From contig JAHIQI010000052.1 in the NCBI GenBank assembly GCA_018902755.1, positions 124,001 to 188,000 on the forward strand: a DNA stretch of 64,000 nt. Direction: 5' to 3'. Below the pieces are notes generated by a model. That model saw only the letters and a list, made by a program, of their open reading frames with translations. It was not told where the DNA came from and ran no database searches. Each line of letters begins with the position of its first letter. The stretch's first letter is position 1. Positions 1 through 7,785 of this stretch are shown here, piece after piece. This DNA is from Pseudomonadota bacterium (lineage in GTDB: Bacteria > Desulfobacterota > Desulfarculia > Desulfarculales > Desulfarculaceae). A program made the translations under genes and the position numbers.

Positions 1-92
1 GTGTGTTTTCGTGGCCGCCATTTTAGCATGCCTTGGCCCTTGCGCCGGGGGCAAGGCGCGGTTAGCGCGAAGCCGTTCTTCTGGGCGGGGCC

Positions 93-536
93 TCAGCCGC
101 GGGGCGGGGCGCTGGGCTCCTTGGGCTTGTCGTGGCGGTGGGCCATCTTGAACAGGTAGTAGCCCAGAGAGAGGGCCAGGATAACCGCGGCCACGGCCAG
201 CAGGGTGGTCCAGTCCTGGCTCTTGGCGTCCAGGATGATCACCTTGCGGGCCACCGCGATCATGGCCACCAGGAAAACCACCTCCACGTGTATCTTGCTC
301 TCGTCCAGATACATCTTGATGGTTTCCACCAGCTCCAGGCCGATGAGGATCATGAAGAAGAAGCCGAACAGGTCCAGAAGCTGGTTGATGTTGAAAAGCA
401 TTAACGGCGGGTTGATCAGGTCCTGGACGAGCATGATGCCCAGCTCCACCGTGGATACCACGATGACCAGCATCATCATGATGAGCAGGGCCATCACCGT
501 GTAGTGCTCGACGCGGTTGATGATTTTTTTCAGCAT
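93..536 (-). CDS. PsiE-family integral membrane protein
   Basis: A 147-residue polytopic inner-membrane protein that fits the PsiE (phosphate-starvation-inducible E) family in length and pattern. Hydrophobic segments lie at about residues 12-38, 52-70, 86-102 and 111-129. The stretch LELVETIKMYL, just after the second helix, is typical of the family. The C-terminus is a short basic, proline-rich cytoplasmic tail. The start ATG has a GGGAG-like ribosome site a few bases upstream. The molecular role of PsiE proteins is not established, and no Pho box was recognised upstream, so phosphate control is only a family-level expectation. Confidence 0.8.
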   Translation of the reverse strand: MLKKIINRVEHYTVMALLIMMMLVIVVSTVELGIMLVQDLINPPLMLFNINQLLDLFGFFFMILIGLELVETIKMYLDESKIHVEVVFLVAMIAVARKVIILDAKSQDWTTLLAVAAVILALSLGYYLFKMAHRHDKPKEPSAPPRG

Positions 537-634
537 GGCGCTCCCAGGTCCGGGCCTTGGCCGAAGGGTGGTGTTGCCGATGGTAGCTATCCTATGGCAT
601 GACGGGGCCGCTGGTCAACGCGGGCGGGCCGGAG

Positions 635-3574
635 CTAGGCGGCCAGGCACTGCCTGACTTTTTGGGCCAGGGCGGCCATGGAGAAGGGCTTCTGCAGGAA
701 ATGGGTCCCGTGCTCCAGGATGCCCTGGCGGCTTACGATGTTGGCGTCGTAGCCGGAGATGAACAGCACCTTGAGCCCGGGCAGCAGACGGAAAAGCTCC
801 AGGTAGAGCTCCCGGCCGTTCATCTTGGGCATTATCACGTCGCTCACCAGCAGGTCGATGGTCCCGGCGTACCCACGCACCAGCTCCAGGGCCTGGGGGC
901 CGCCCTCGGCCACCAGCACGTGGTAGCCCAGGCGCTCCAGGGCGCGCCGGGCCATGTCGCGCACCATGAACTCGTCCTCCACCACCAGAAGGGTTTCGTG
1001 CCCACCCGCCACGGGGGCCTGGGTGTCCGGCTCCTGGGCGGTTTCGCCCTGGCCGTTCGACCGGGGCAGGAACACCTTGATGGTGGTGCCGTGGCCGGGC
1101 CGGCTCTCCACGGCGATGTTGCCCCCGTGCTGGCGGACGATGCCGTAGACCATGGCCAGGCCCAGGCCGGTGCCCTTGTTCACCTCCTTGGTGGTGAAGA
1201 AGGGCTCGAATATCTGCTTGCGGGTCTGTTGGTCCATGCCCTCGCCGGTGTCGCTCACCGCCAGCATGGCGTAGGAGCCCGCATCCACCTGGGGGTCCAC
1301 CAGGTCGGCCCCCCGGCCCAACTCCACGTTGCCGGTTTGGATGGTCAGGTCGCCTCCCTGGGGCATGGCGTCGCGGGCGTTGGCCACCAGGTTCAGCAGC
1401 ACCTGCTCGATCTGGTTTTCGTCCGCGCTCACCGGGCTCACATCCTGGGCCAGGTCGATGTGCAACTCCACGTCCTCGCCGATCACCCGGCGCACCAGGC
1501 TCTGGTTGGCCTCCACCACCTGGTTGAAGGTGAAGGACTTGAGCCTGCGCACCAGGCGGCGGCCGAAGGCCAAAAGCTGGCTGATAAGGTCGCGGGCCTT
1601 GAGGGAGCTTTTGAGCACGCTCTCCAGGTTGACCCTTTGGGGGCTGCCATGGGGCAGATCTTCCATGGTCAGCTCGGTGTAGCCTATGATCACCGAGAGG
1701 ATGTTGTTGAAGTCGTGGGCGATGCCTCCGGCCAGGTTGCCGATGGCCTCCATTTTCTGGGCCTGGCGCAGTTGCTCGGCCATGAGCTCCTTTTCATTTT
1801 CGGCCCGGCGTTGCTCGCTGATGTCCCGGTTCACCACGATGGCCCCCTGCACCCGGCCATCGTCGTCCAGCACCGGGGCGGTGTAGTTGACGATGGTGCG
1901 GGTCACCCCGTCGAAGGCGTCTATTTCCAGGATCTCGTCCTGCACGGTGACGCCTTCGCGAACGGTGTGGGCCAGGGCCCAGTCGTCGGGGGCGATCTCC
2001 TGGCCCGAAGGCAGGCGGCGGGCCTTGAACACGCCGTATTCCTCCGGCGCCACCAGGGGGGAGGCCCCCCAGATCTTGATGCCCGCCGGGTTGCCCCGGA
2101 GCAACTGGCCTTGCTTGTCGGCGATCCACAGGCCGATGGGCAGCACGTCGAACACCTTGCGGAAGAGCCGCTCGCTTTCGCGCAGGCGCTCGGTGGCCTC
2201 TTTGGCTTCGGAGACATCCTGGATGACCCCCACCAGGGCCCAGAAGCTCCCGTCCTGGTGATGCAGGCGCTTGCCGGAGAGGTGGCCCCAGAAGGTGGTG
2301 CCGTCCTTTATCTGGTAGTAGCTCTCGTGGGAGACGCTGTCGATTTCCCCTTGCATTAGTTCCAGCATTTTTTGGCGGGCTTGCTGGGCGTGGGAGCCGT
2401 CGGTGAGATCAGGGTACTTGCTGCCGATCAATTCGCCCGGCTCGTAGCCGAACAACTCGGTCATGCGGCGGTTGGCAAAGGTGATGACCCCCTTTGGGTC
2501 CACCAGGATGATGCCCGAAGTCACCGTGTCGAAGATGCCCCGCAGCTTTTCCTTGCTTTGCCGCAGAATCTGCTCGGCGCGCCGCCGCTCGGCGATCTCT
2601 TTTTGCAGTTGGGAGTTGGCGGTGGCCAAGTCGCGGGTGGCCAGGGAGATCTTATGGCTGAGTTTTTCCTGATGGCCGCGCAGCTTGCCCAGCAGGAGAT
2701 TGAAATCCTGGGCCAGGCCCCGCCATTCGCCGGGCAGGTCCTCGCTGATGGGTTGGCCGCCCATGCCGGGGTCTTGGCTCAGGGCCGAGGCCTGGCTGCT
2801 TATGGTGCCCAGGGGCTTGAGGAACAGGGCGCGGTTGAGCAGCACCAGGAGCAGGGAGAGGGCGAACAGCACCAGCAGCAAACCGGCCGACAGATACAAG
2901 GAAAAGCGGTCGGCCTGGGCGAAGGCGGCGGCCAGGGGGATGCGGATGGACACCGCCGAGACCACCTCGCCGGCGTGGCGGCCGAAGCTGCGCTCGCCGC
3001 CATATTTGGCCACCAGGCCCGCCGGGGCGTTCTGGGGGGTGGAGTGGCACTGCAGGCAGCTCTGCTCCAAGACCTCGCCGCGCCGGAGCACCACGAAAAA
3101 GGGCTCGCTGTCTATGTATCGGCTGCCGCTCTCAAGCATGAGCTTGGGGTCGGAGTTGAGGCGTTTGATGAACGAGGCCTCATATGGGTCGGCCTCGTTG
3201 GCGAGATAGCGCGCGTTTATGGCGCATTCCTTGTAATAGTAGGCCGACTTGGAGATGTTCTTGTAAATGTCGTCGATTCCCCGCACCGCGTAGGTGGAGG
3301 ACATCCAGGCCGGGTCGAAATAGCCCTCCGGGACCGAGCCCTGCAGGGCCTTGAACACCGAAGGCTTCAGGTGATGGGCGAAATAGGCATGGGTGGCCAG
3401 GTTGCGCTCCAAAAGCAACTCCGCCTTGGAGCGGGCCTCGCGCAAGGCTTCTTGGCGCAGTTGCCGGCGGACGATAACCACGCTGGCGGCGGCGGCCAAG
3501 AGGGTGACCACCATGACTACGAGTATGTACTTATGACCGATCTTCATGGGGTGCCGGGCAGGCTGGGCATCCAT
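635..3574 (-). CDS. Haem-c-binding (DUF3365) hybrid sensor histidine kinase with PAS domains and receiver
   Basis: A membrane sensor of about 979 residues that likely reads redox or ligand state through a periplasmic haem. Order: first membrane helix (about 16-36), a periplasmic DUF3365/Tll0287-like sensor carrying one CxxCH motif (CLQCH, about 173-177), a second helix (about 225-250), a HAMP-like linker, two PAS domains, a HisKA box with GGIAHDFNN, a HATPase with N box LLNLVANARDAMP and G box TGLGLAMV, and a C-terminal receiver with phospho-acceptor in LLVSDVIMP. I chose the ATG preceded by TTGGGAG over a TTG three codons upstream. The fused receiver suggests a phosphorelay, but no cognate output regulator is adjacent. 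Confidence 0.88.
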   Translation of the reverse strand: MDAQPARHPMKIGHKYILVVMVVTLLAAAASVVIVRRQLRQEALREARSKAELLLERNLATHAYFAHHLKPSVFKALQGSVPEGYFDPAWMSSTYAVRGIDDIYKNISKSAYYYKECAINARYLANEADPYEASFIKRLNSDPKLMLESGSRYIDSEPFFVVLRRGEVLEQSCLQCHSTPQNAPAGLVAKYGGERSFGRHAGEVVSAVSIRIPLAAAFAQADRFSLYLSAGLLLVLFALSLLLVLLNRALFLKPLGTISSQASALSQDPGMGGQPISEDLPGEWRGLAQDFNLLLGKLRGHQEKLSHKISLATRDLATANSQLQKEIAERRRAEQILRQSKEKLRGIFDTVTSGIILVDPKGVITFANRRMTELFGYEPGELIGSKYPDLTDGSHAQQARQKMLELMQGEIDSVSHESYYQIKDGTTFWGHLSGKRLHHQDGSFWALVGVIQDVSEAKEATERLRESERLFRKVFDVLPIGLWIADKQGQLLRGNPAGIKIWGASPLVAPEEYGVFKARRLPSGQEIAPDDWALAHTVREGVTVQDEILEIDAFDGVTRTIVNYTAPVLDDDGRVQGAIVVNRDISEQRRAENEKELMAEQLRQAQKMEAIGNLAGGIAHDFNNILSVIIGYTELTMEDLPHGSPQRVNLESVLKSSLKARDLISQLLAFGRRLVRRLKSFTFNQVVEANQSLVRRVIGEDVELHIDLAQDVSPVSADENQIEQVLLNLVANARDAMPQGGDLTIQTGNVELGRGADLVDPQVDAGSYAMLAVSDTGEGMDQQTRKQIFEPFFTTKEVNKGTGLGLAMVYGIVRQHGGNIAVESRPGHGTTIKVFLPRSNGQGETAQEPDTQAPVAGGHETLLVVEDEFMVRDMARRALERLGYHVLVAEGGPQALELVRGYAGTIDLLVSDVIMPKMNGRELYLELFRLLPGLKVLFISGYDANIVSRQGILEHGTHFLQKPFSMAALAQKVRQCLAA

Positions 3575-3687
3575 TACTCCCAAGGGTGAAAAGCGAGGGC
3601 GCAGATCACCTGTTGTTTAGTAGGCACATGAGAAATATTATCGTTTTTCCGTTAGTTTGAGCAATCAAAAAGACATAATACGATAAA

Positions 3688-5019
3688 TCAGACCGATACA
3701 TCCAGGCCCAGGGCCTGGACCATGAGCCCGCACAGCCCGGCCAACTCGCTGGGCTTGTCCACCGGCTCGGGGAGCATCAGGGCCAGGCCGCCCTGGGGGC
3801 GGTGGGTGCCCGTGAGGTGGCTCAGTCCGAAAACCCCGGCCCGGTCCAGGCCGCCCCTGAGGCTGTAGCCGTGGGCGGGCTCGGCCACCAGGTCCGGGGC
3901 GTGGCGGGCCTGCGGGCCGTGGTAGAGCTCGCGGCCCAGGTGCACCCGAGCCACCGGGGCCTGGCTCTCCAGGCGGGGGCCGTCCGGCCCGCCGGCCAGG
4001 CGGGTGAAGCGCAGGGCGCTAAGCTTGCCCGCGATCTCGCCCAACAGGCGCTCCGCCTCCGGGCCGGGGGCGACGCCGCCGCCGGGAAAGAGCCCGGCGC
4101 GGTGCAAGTAGATGCGCCCAGGGTCCAGGGCCAGGGCCTTGGTTCCGGGCAGGATGCGCTCATGGGGCGGCGCGCCTTCGATCGCCAGATAGCCTTCGGC
4201 CATGAGCCACTGGTTGAGGTACACCTCGCTGACGATGGGGCCGAAGGAGTGGTCCGCCGCTATCATCAGGGCGGCCTGGCCCGCCTCCACCTCGGGGCCG
4301 AAGCGCTGCCACAAGCGGCCCACGTGGTCATCCACCTGGCGGTAAATCTCCAGGGCCGCCGGGGCCAAGGGGTGCTCCGGCTCCCACAGGGCGGGCCAGG
4401 CGAAGTGGTTCACCCGGTCGGTGTCGGCGATGACCCCCACCCACAGATCCCAGTCATCCTCCCAGGTCTGTTCGAACAGCTCCAGCCGCACCGCCAGGGC
4501 CTGGGCCACGTCGGCCAAGAGGGCCGCCGGGTCGCTGCGCCCGGTGTCCAGCTCGGCCTCGGGGCGGTAGCCCATGGCCTGCAAGCGGGGCAGCAGCTCG
4601 GGCGGGTGCACCCCCTTGGCCAGGTCGATGGTCACGAAGCCCGATACCATGGAGCCCCGGATGGGCGTGGCGGGGTAGGTGAGGGGCACGTTCAAGACCA
4701 CCGAGGTGAGCCCGGCCCGCTCGGCCAGCTCCCAGATGCGGGGCGCCCGCACCATGGTGGAGTCGCAGGGGGTGATGCGGTAGGAGCCCGCCACCGGCGA
4801 GGCGAAGCCGAAGATGCCGTGGCCGCCCGGCCCCTGGCCGCTGAACAGGCTGGTCCAGCACACCGGGGAGACCTCGGGCAGGGGGCTACGGGTGGCCCAG
4901 GCCCGGCCCGTTTCCAGCAGCCGCCCCAAGTGGGGCATGACCCCGCGCCGGGCCAGGGAGGCGGCCAGGTCCAGGCCCACCCCGTCCAGGCCCAGGAAGA
5001 TCAGTCGTCTTGGGACCAA
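3688..5019 (-). CDS. Alkaline-phosphatase-superfamily hydrolase (type I phosphodiesterase/nucleotide pyrophosphatase-like)
   Basis: A protein of about 443 residues with the metal-binding landmarks of the AP superfamily: the N-terminal LGLDGVGLDL Asp, the nucleophile region PEVSPVCWTSLFSG followed by GGHGIFGF, the DTDRVNHFAW Asp/His pair and the IAADHSFGP Asp-His pair. This pattern matches predicted AP-superfamily phosphohydrolases rather than classical PhoA. The reading frame is open far upstream, but that part is the antisense-like shadow of deoC; a TTG at 5019 gives MVPRRLIFLGLDG and overlaps the end of deoC by 19 nt. The overlap implies translational coupling with the deoC fusion. Substrate is unknown; no signal peptide is visible. 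Confidence 0.82.
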   Translation of the reverse strand: MVPRRLIFLGLDGVGLDLAASLARRGVMPHLGRLLETGRAWATRSPLPEVSPVCWTSLFSGQGPGGHGIFGFASPVAGSYRITPCDSTMVRAPRIWELAERAGLTSVVLNVPLTYPATPIRGSMVSGFVTIDLAKGVHPPELLPRLQAMGYRPEAELDTGRSDPAALLADVAQALAVRLELFEQTWEDDWDLWVGVIADTDRVNHFAWPALWEPEHPLAPAALEIYRQVDDHVGRLWQRFGPEVEAGQAALMIAADHSFGPIVSEVYLNQWLMAEGYLAIEGAPPHERILPGTKALALDPGRIYLHRAGLFPGGGVAPGPEAERLLGEIAGKLSALRFTRLAGGPDGPRLESQAPVARVHLGRELYHGPQARHAPDLVAEPAHGYSLRGGLDRAGVFGLSHLTGTHRPQGGLALMLPEPVDKPSELAGLCGLMVQALGLDVSV

Positions 5020-5903
5020 CGTTCTTGGGCCTCGCGAAAGATGTCCCAGCCGCTGCTGGTGCCCAGGCGGGTGGCCCCGGCCTCCATGAGGGCCAGGGCG
5101 GCGTCCAGGGTCTTGATGCCCCCGGCGGCCTTGACTCCCAGCCCGCCGCCGTTGTCGGCCAGGATGGCCACGTCTTCCACCGTGGCCGGGCCGAAGTAGC
5201 CGGAGCCGGTCTTCAAGAAGGCCGCGCCGCTGAGCGCCAGGGCCTGGGCCGCCTGGGCGCTCATCTCCGGGCCCAGCTCGCTGGTCTCCAGGATCACCTT
5301 GAGCCTGGCCGGGGCGATGGCCTGGGCCAGTTGGGCCGCCTCGTCCACCGCTTGGCCCATGGACCCGTGCAGGGCCAGGCCCCGGTTGAGCACCATGTCC
5401 AACTCGGTGGCCCCGGCCGCCGCCAGCTCGGTGGCCTCGGCCAGCTTGGTGCCCAGGCTCTGGGTGCCCAGGGGGAAGCCCACCACGGTGCACACCGCCA
5501 CCCCCGAGTCGGCCAGCCCGGCCACGGCCAGGGGGACCATCCAGGGCGAGACGCAGGCGGCCACGCAGCCCATTTCCCGGCACTGCTCCAGGTGGGCGGC
5601 CAGTTCCTTTTCCCCGGCCCCGGGGGAGAGCAGGGTGTGCTCGATCACCCCGGCCAGGGCGGCGGCGCTGTCCAGGCCCGGCGTGTCCTCCTGGCCCAGA
5701 GCGGCCACCAGGGCCTCGGCCTTGGCTAGGTCGGCCTCCTCCACGTAGAACACGCCGTAGCCCTTTTGGCTAACGTAGAGCCCGTCATAGGCGGTGTCCT
5801 GAAAAGTGCGCAAGCGGTACTCCACGCCCTCGGCGCTGAGCGCCTGCTCCCAGACGTCGGCCTGGAATCTATTGTCTACCGCCTTCAGTTTCACCATGGC
5901 CAT
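5001..5903 (-). CDS. deoC: DUF2007 - deoxyribose-phosphate aldolase (DeoC) fusion
   Basis: A 300-residue two-domain protein. Residues 1 to about 68 match the small DUF2007 'putative signal-transducing' fold (LKAVDNRFQADVWEQALSAEG... GYGVFYVEEADL). Residues about 80-300 are a DeoC TIM barrel with the Schiff-base lysine region FLKTGSGYF and the second lysine in GVKAAGGIK. DeoC cleaves 2-deoxyribose-5-phosphate to glyceraldehyde-3-phosphate and acetaldehyde in the cytoplasm. AGGAG sits 8 bases before the ATG. The gene overlaps the downstream phosphohydrolase, suggesting one operon. The N-terminal fusion is unusual; DeoC is normally a stand-alone protein of 220-260 residues. Confidence 0.88.
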   Translation of the reverse strand: MAMVKLKAVDNRFQADVWEQALSAEGVEYRLRTFQDTAYDGLYVSQKGYGVFYVEEADLAKAEALVAALGQEDTPGLDSAAALAGVIEHTLLSPGAGEKELAAHLEQCREMGCVAACVSPWMVPLAVAGLADSGVAVCTVVGFPLGTQSLGTKLAEATELAAAGATELDMVLNRGLALHGSMGQAVDEAAQLAQAIAPARLKVILETSELGPEMSAQAAQALALSGAAFLKTGSGYFGPATVEDVAILADNGGGLGVKAAGGIKTLDAALALMEAGATRLGTSSGWDIFREAQERWSQDD

Positions 5904-6131
5904 GGTCGGCTCCTTTTTATTTAGGTGCCGGCTTCGCCAGGCGTCCGGGGGCTGCGTTGGCGGCCTCGCTTAGACCTCGGCGTATATCAGAATACCCCTG
6001 CGGTCTGCGCTCGCCGCCGCCTTGCCCGCGAACCCCTGGCTGTGCCGGGGGTGTGTTGTTGCCTTTCAGACGCAACGCGCGCTCGGCTATCCGGAAGCCG
6101 TGTCGTAGCGGTCTCATCGGCAACCACCAGC

Positions 6132-7058
6132 CTATTGTTTTTTGCGCCAGGCCCAGGTTTGGGCCAACCCGGCGGCCAGGTCGCTCCGGGGCGTCCAGCC
6201 CAGCCCCTCGGCCGCCTTGGCGCAGTCCAGGGCGCTGTAGCGGATGTCCCCGGCCCGGACCGGCCCCCAGTGGTTGGCCAGTTCCTTGCCCGCCGCTTTT
6301 TGCACCGCCCGCCACAGCTCCAGGGTGTCGGTGGCCACCCCGGTGCCGATGTTGTAGATGCCCCCACCCCGCTCCAGGGCGGCCAGGTTGGCCCGCACGA
6401 TGTCGCCCACAAAGGTGTAGTCGCGCTTCATGCCGCCGGGCATGTCGTCGGGGCGGTAGATGGTGGGCTCGGTGCCGCTGACCAGGCAGTCCATGAAGAT
6501 GGCCACCACCCCGGCCTCGGCGTGGGGAATCTGGCGGGGGCCGTAGACGTTGGCGTAGCGCAGCACCACCGTGTTCAGGCCGTGCTGGGCCGCGTAATAG
6601 TCCAGGTAAAGCTCCCCGGCCCGTTTGGCCACCGCGTAGGGGCTCATGGGGCGGGCCGGGAAGGACTCGCCGACCGGCGCGCCCTCCAGCTCGCCGTACA
6701 CCGCGCCCCCGCTGCTCACGAAGATGAAGCGCTCCAGCTTGGCCTTGCGCCCCGCCTCCAGAAGATTTAGAAGGCCCAGGACGTTGCTCTGGGCGTCGTG
6801 CACCGGGTCGGCCACCGAGGCGGGTACCGAGATCTGGGCCGCGTGGTGGTTGATGGCCGAGAAGCCGCCGTCGGCCGCCAGCTCGGCCGCCTGGGGCGAG
6901 GCGATGTCGGCTTCAACGAACTCGGCCAAGGGCGGCAGGTTTTCCCGCTTGCCGGTGGAAAGGTTGTCCAGGACCGTTACCTGGTGCCCGGCCTCAATAA
7001 AGGCCTGGGCCACCTGGCTGCCGATGAAGCCCGCCCCGCCGGTGACCAAAATTTTCAT
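6132..7058 (-). CDS. NAD-dependent epimerase/dehydratase (UDP-glucose 4-epimerase-like)
   Basis: A 308-residue extended SDR enzyme. The Rossmann signature TGGAGFIGS is at residues 6-14, the acidic NAD(H) ribose clamp is in VTVLDNLSTGK, and the catalytic Ser-Tyr-Lys set appears as FVSSGGAVYGE plus SPYAVAKRAGE. The substrate side has YANVYGPRQ, typical of GalE and related NDP-sugar epimerases. AGGAGAAGG lies upstream of the ATG. No glycan cluster adjoins it, so the exact sugar cannot be assigned. About 230 bp of GC-rich DNA without an evident gene lies between its stop and deoC. Confidence 0.88.
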   Translation of the reverse strand: MKILVTGGAGFIGSQVAQAFIEAGHQVTVLDNLSTGKRENLPPLAEFVEADIASPQAAELAADGGFSAINHHAAQISVPASVADPVHDAQSNVLGLLNLLEAGRKAKLERFIFVSSGGAVYGELEGAPVGESFPARPMSPYAVAKRAGELYLDYYAAQHGLNTVVLRYANVYGPRQIPHAEAGVVAIFMDCLVSGTEPTIYRPDDMPGGMKRDYTFVGDIVRANLAALERGGGIYNIGTGVATDTLELWRAVQKAAGKELANHWGPVRAGDIRYSALDCAKAAEGLGWTPRSDLAAGLAQTWAWRKKQ

Positions 7059-7184
7059 GCGCCTTCTCCTAACCTGGATGCTCCTGAGGCGATTCTACCA
7101 TAGCCCCGCCCGCCTGCCGGGCGGCGGCCATTTTGCGAGGCCCCTCCCTGGGCCGCCCCGCGCCGCCGTCCTATAACAAGCACC

Positions 7185-7566
7185 ATGAGCGCACGGCAAA
7201 CAGCCCTGGTCCTGGTGGACCCCAACGAACGCCTGGCCCTGAACCTGGGAGGCTCGGTGCTTTTTTACCGCCGCCTGTCCCTGGGGGCCCTGGCCGCCAT
7301 CGAGCGCCAGCAGCTGACCCTGTCGCCCCCCGCCCAGGGCCGGGGACCCCGCCCCTGGCTGCCCCCCCAGGCCCTGGCTGCCCCCCCAGGCCCTGGAGGC
7401 GGCGGTGGCCGCCCACGTGCTGGTGGGCTGGCGGGGGGTGCTGGGCCCGGACGGAGAGCCGGTGGCCTACGGCCCCGAGGCCGCCCTGCGCCTGCCCATC
7501 GCCGCCCGCCGCCGTTTGGTGGAGCGGGCCCACAGCCCGGAACTTTGGCCTGGAGAGGATACATGA
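7185..7566 (+). pseudogene. Small phage-tail-assembly-chaperone-like gene, frameshifted by a 19-bp duplication
   Basis: The frame starts well (DPNERLALNLGGSVLFYRR) but turns into proline/glycine-rich nonsense after about residue 56. From 7402 another frame reads AHVLVGWRGVLGPDGEPVAYG and ends at a TGA overlapping the next ATG (ATGA). Deleting one copy of the 19-bp tandem repeat at 7353-7390 joins both halves into one sensible protein of about 120 residues. The protein resembles the neighbouring gene split by the integrated element (DPQERFSLEVEGSSF), so the two are tandem paralogues. The pattern 'acidic start, RRxS..., GW.GV...G.PV' recalls small phage tail-assembly chaperones; that function is an inference. 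Confidence 0.7.
7353..7390 (+). repeat. Perfect 19-bp tandem duplication causing a frameshift
   Basis: Positions 7353-7371 and 7372-7390 are identical (CCCTGGCTG, seven C, AGG). Nineteen is not a multiple of three, so the second copy shifts the reading frame of the small gene at 7185. Removing one unit restores an open and homologous-looking product. The C7 run and GC richness could also make this an assembly or sequencing error. Confidence 0.93.
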
Positions 7567-7604
7567 GCCAGGGAGTGCAAATCATCGTATCCAGCATTTA
7601 TTGA
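7563..7604 (+). pseudogene. 5' fragment of a chaperone-like gene truncated by element integration
   Basis: The ATG at 7563 overlaps the stop of the preceding gene (ATGA). Eight codons (MSQGVQII) are followed by element DNA and a stop after 13 codons. The same sequence resumes at the other end of the element (25785) in the same frame, giving MSQGVQIIDPQERFSLEVEG when joined. The insertion therefore disrupted a gene of about 107 codons. Confidence 0.85.
7566..7587 (+). repeat. attL core (22-bp direct repeat)
   Basis: Twenty-two bases, starting AGCCAGGGAG and ending AATCATCG, identical to 25776-25797. Bases on both sides of the repeat differ between copies, which fixes its length. The core lies inside the first codons of a host gene rather than at a tRNA. 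Confidence 0.9.
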
Positions 7605-7699
7605 GATTTCTCAGAATGGACCAAAAAGTATTTTGGCCAGTAAACATCGTGCTATTCCATTTATTATTATTTATGTGGTAATCTCTAAATGGCTCCGAA

Positions 7700-7730
7700 T
7701 TGCTTACCGCCTGCTTACCGATTGCTTACC
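7700..7730 (+). repeat. Integrase arm-type sites, left arm (three repeats)
   Basis: Three copies of (T/C)TGCTTACC begin at 7700, 7711 and 7722, an exact 11-bp period, about one helical turn. The same nonamer occurs twice with the same spacing near the right end. Repeats of this kind at both ends, between core and integrase, match arm-type sites of lambda-like tyrosine integrases. Confidence 0.8.
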
Positions 7731-7785
7731 TGGAAGCGAGGATGTTGGGGGCAGGGGGTTAGGTTCTAGATCGACGGAGGCGGCC

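Noticed and set aside
599..3589. Long plus-strand open frames opposite the first hybrid kinase
   Set aside because: His/Gly/Leu/Ala-rich antisense shadows of a high-GC gene; no ribosome sites and the minus frame has clear kinase motifs.
5020..5583. N-terminal extension of the AP-superfamily hydrolase
   Set aside because: The extra residues are Gly/Arg/Pro-rich and translate deoC in another phase; the enzyme's conserved start is just after 5019.
6000..6130. GC-rich stem ACCCCTGGC-TGT-GCCGGGGGT as the epimerase terminator
   Set aside because: The weak T-rich side is on the plus strand, opposite to the direction of the epimerase gene.
7572..7785. Upstream extension of the integrase frame
   Set aside because: It runs through the arm-site array, lacks a ribosome site, and the ATG at 7786 has GGAGG.
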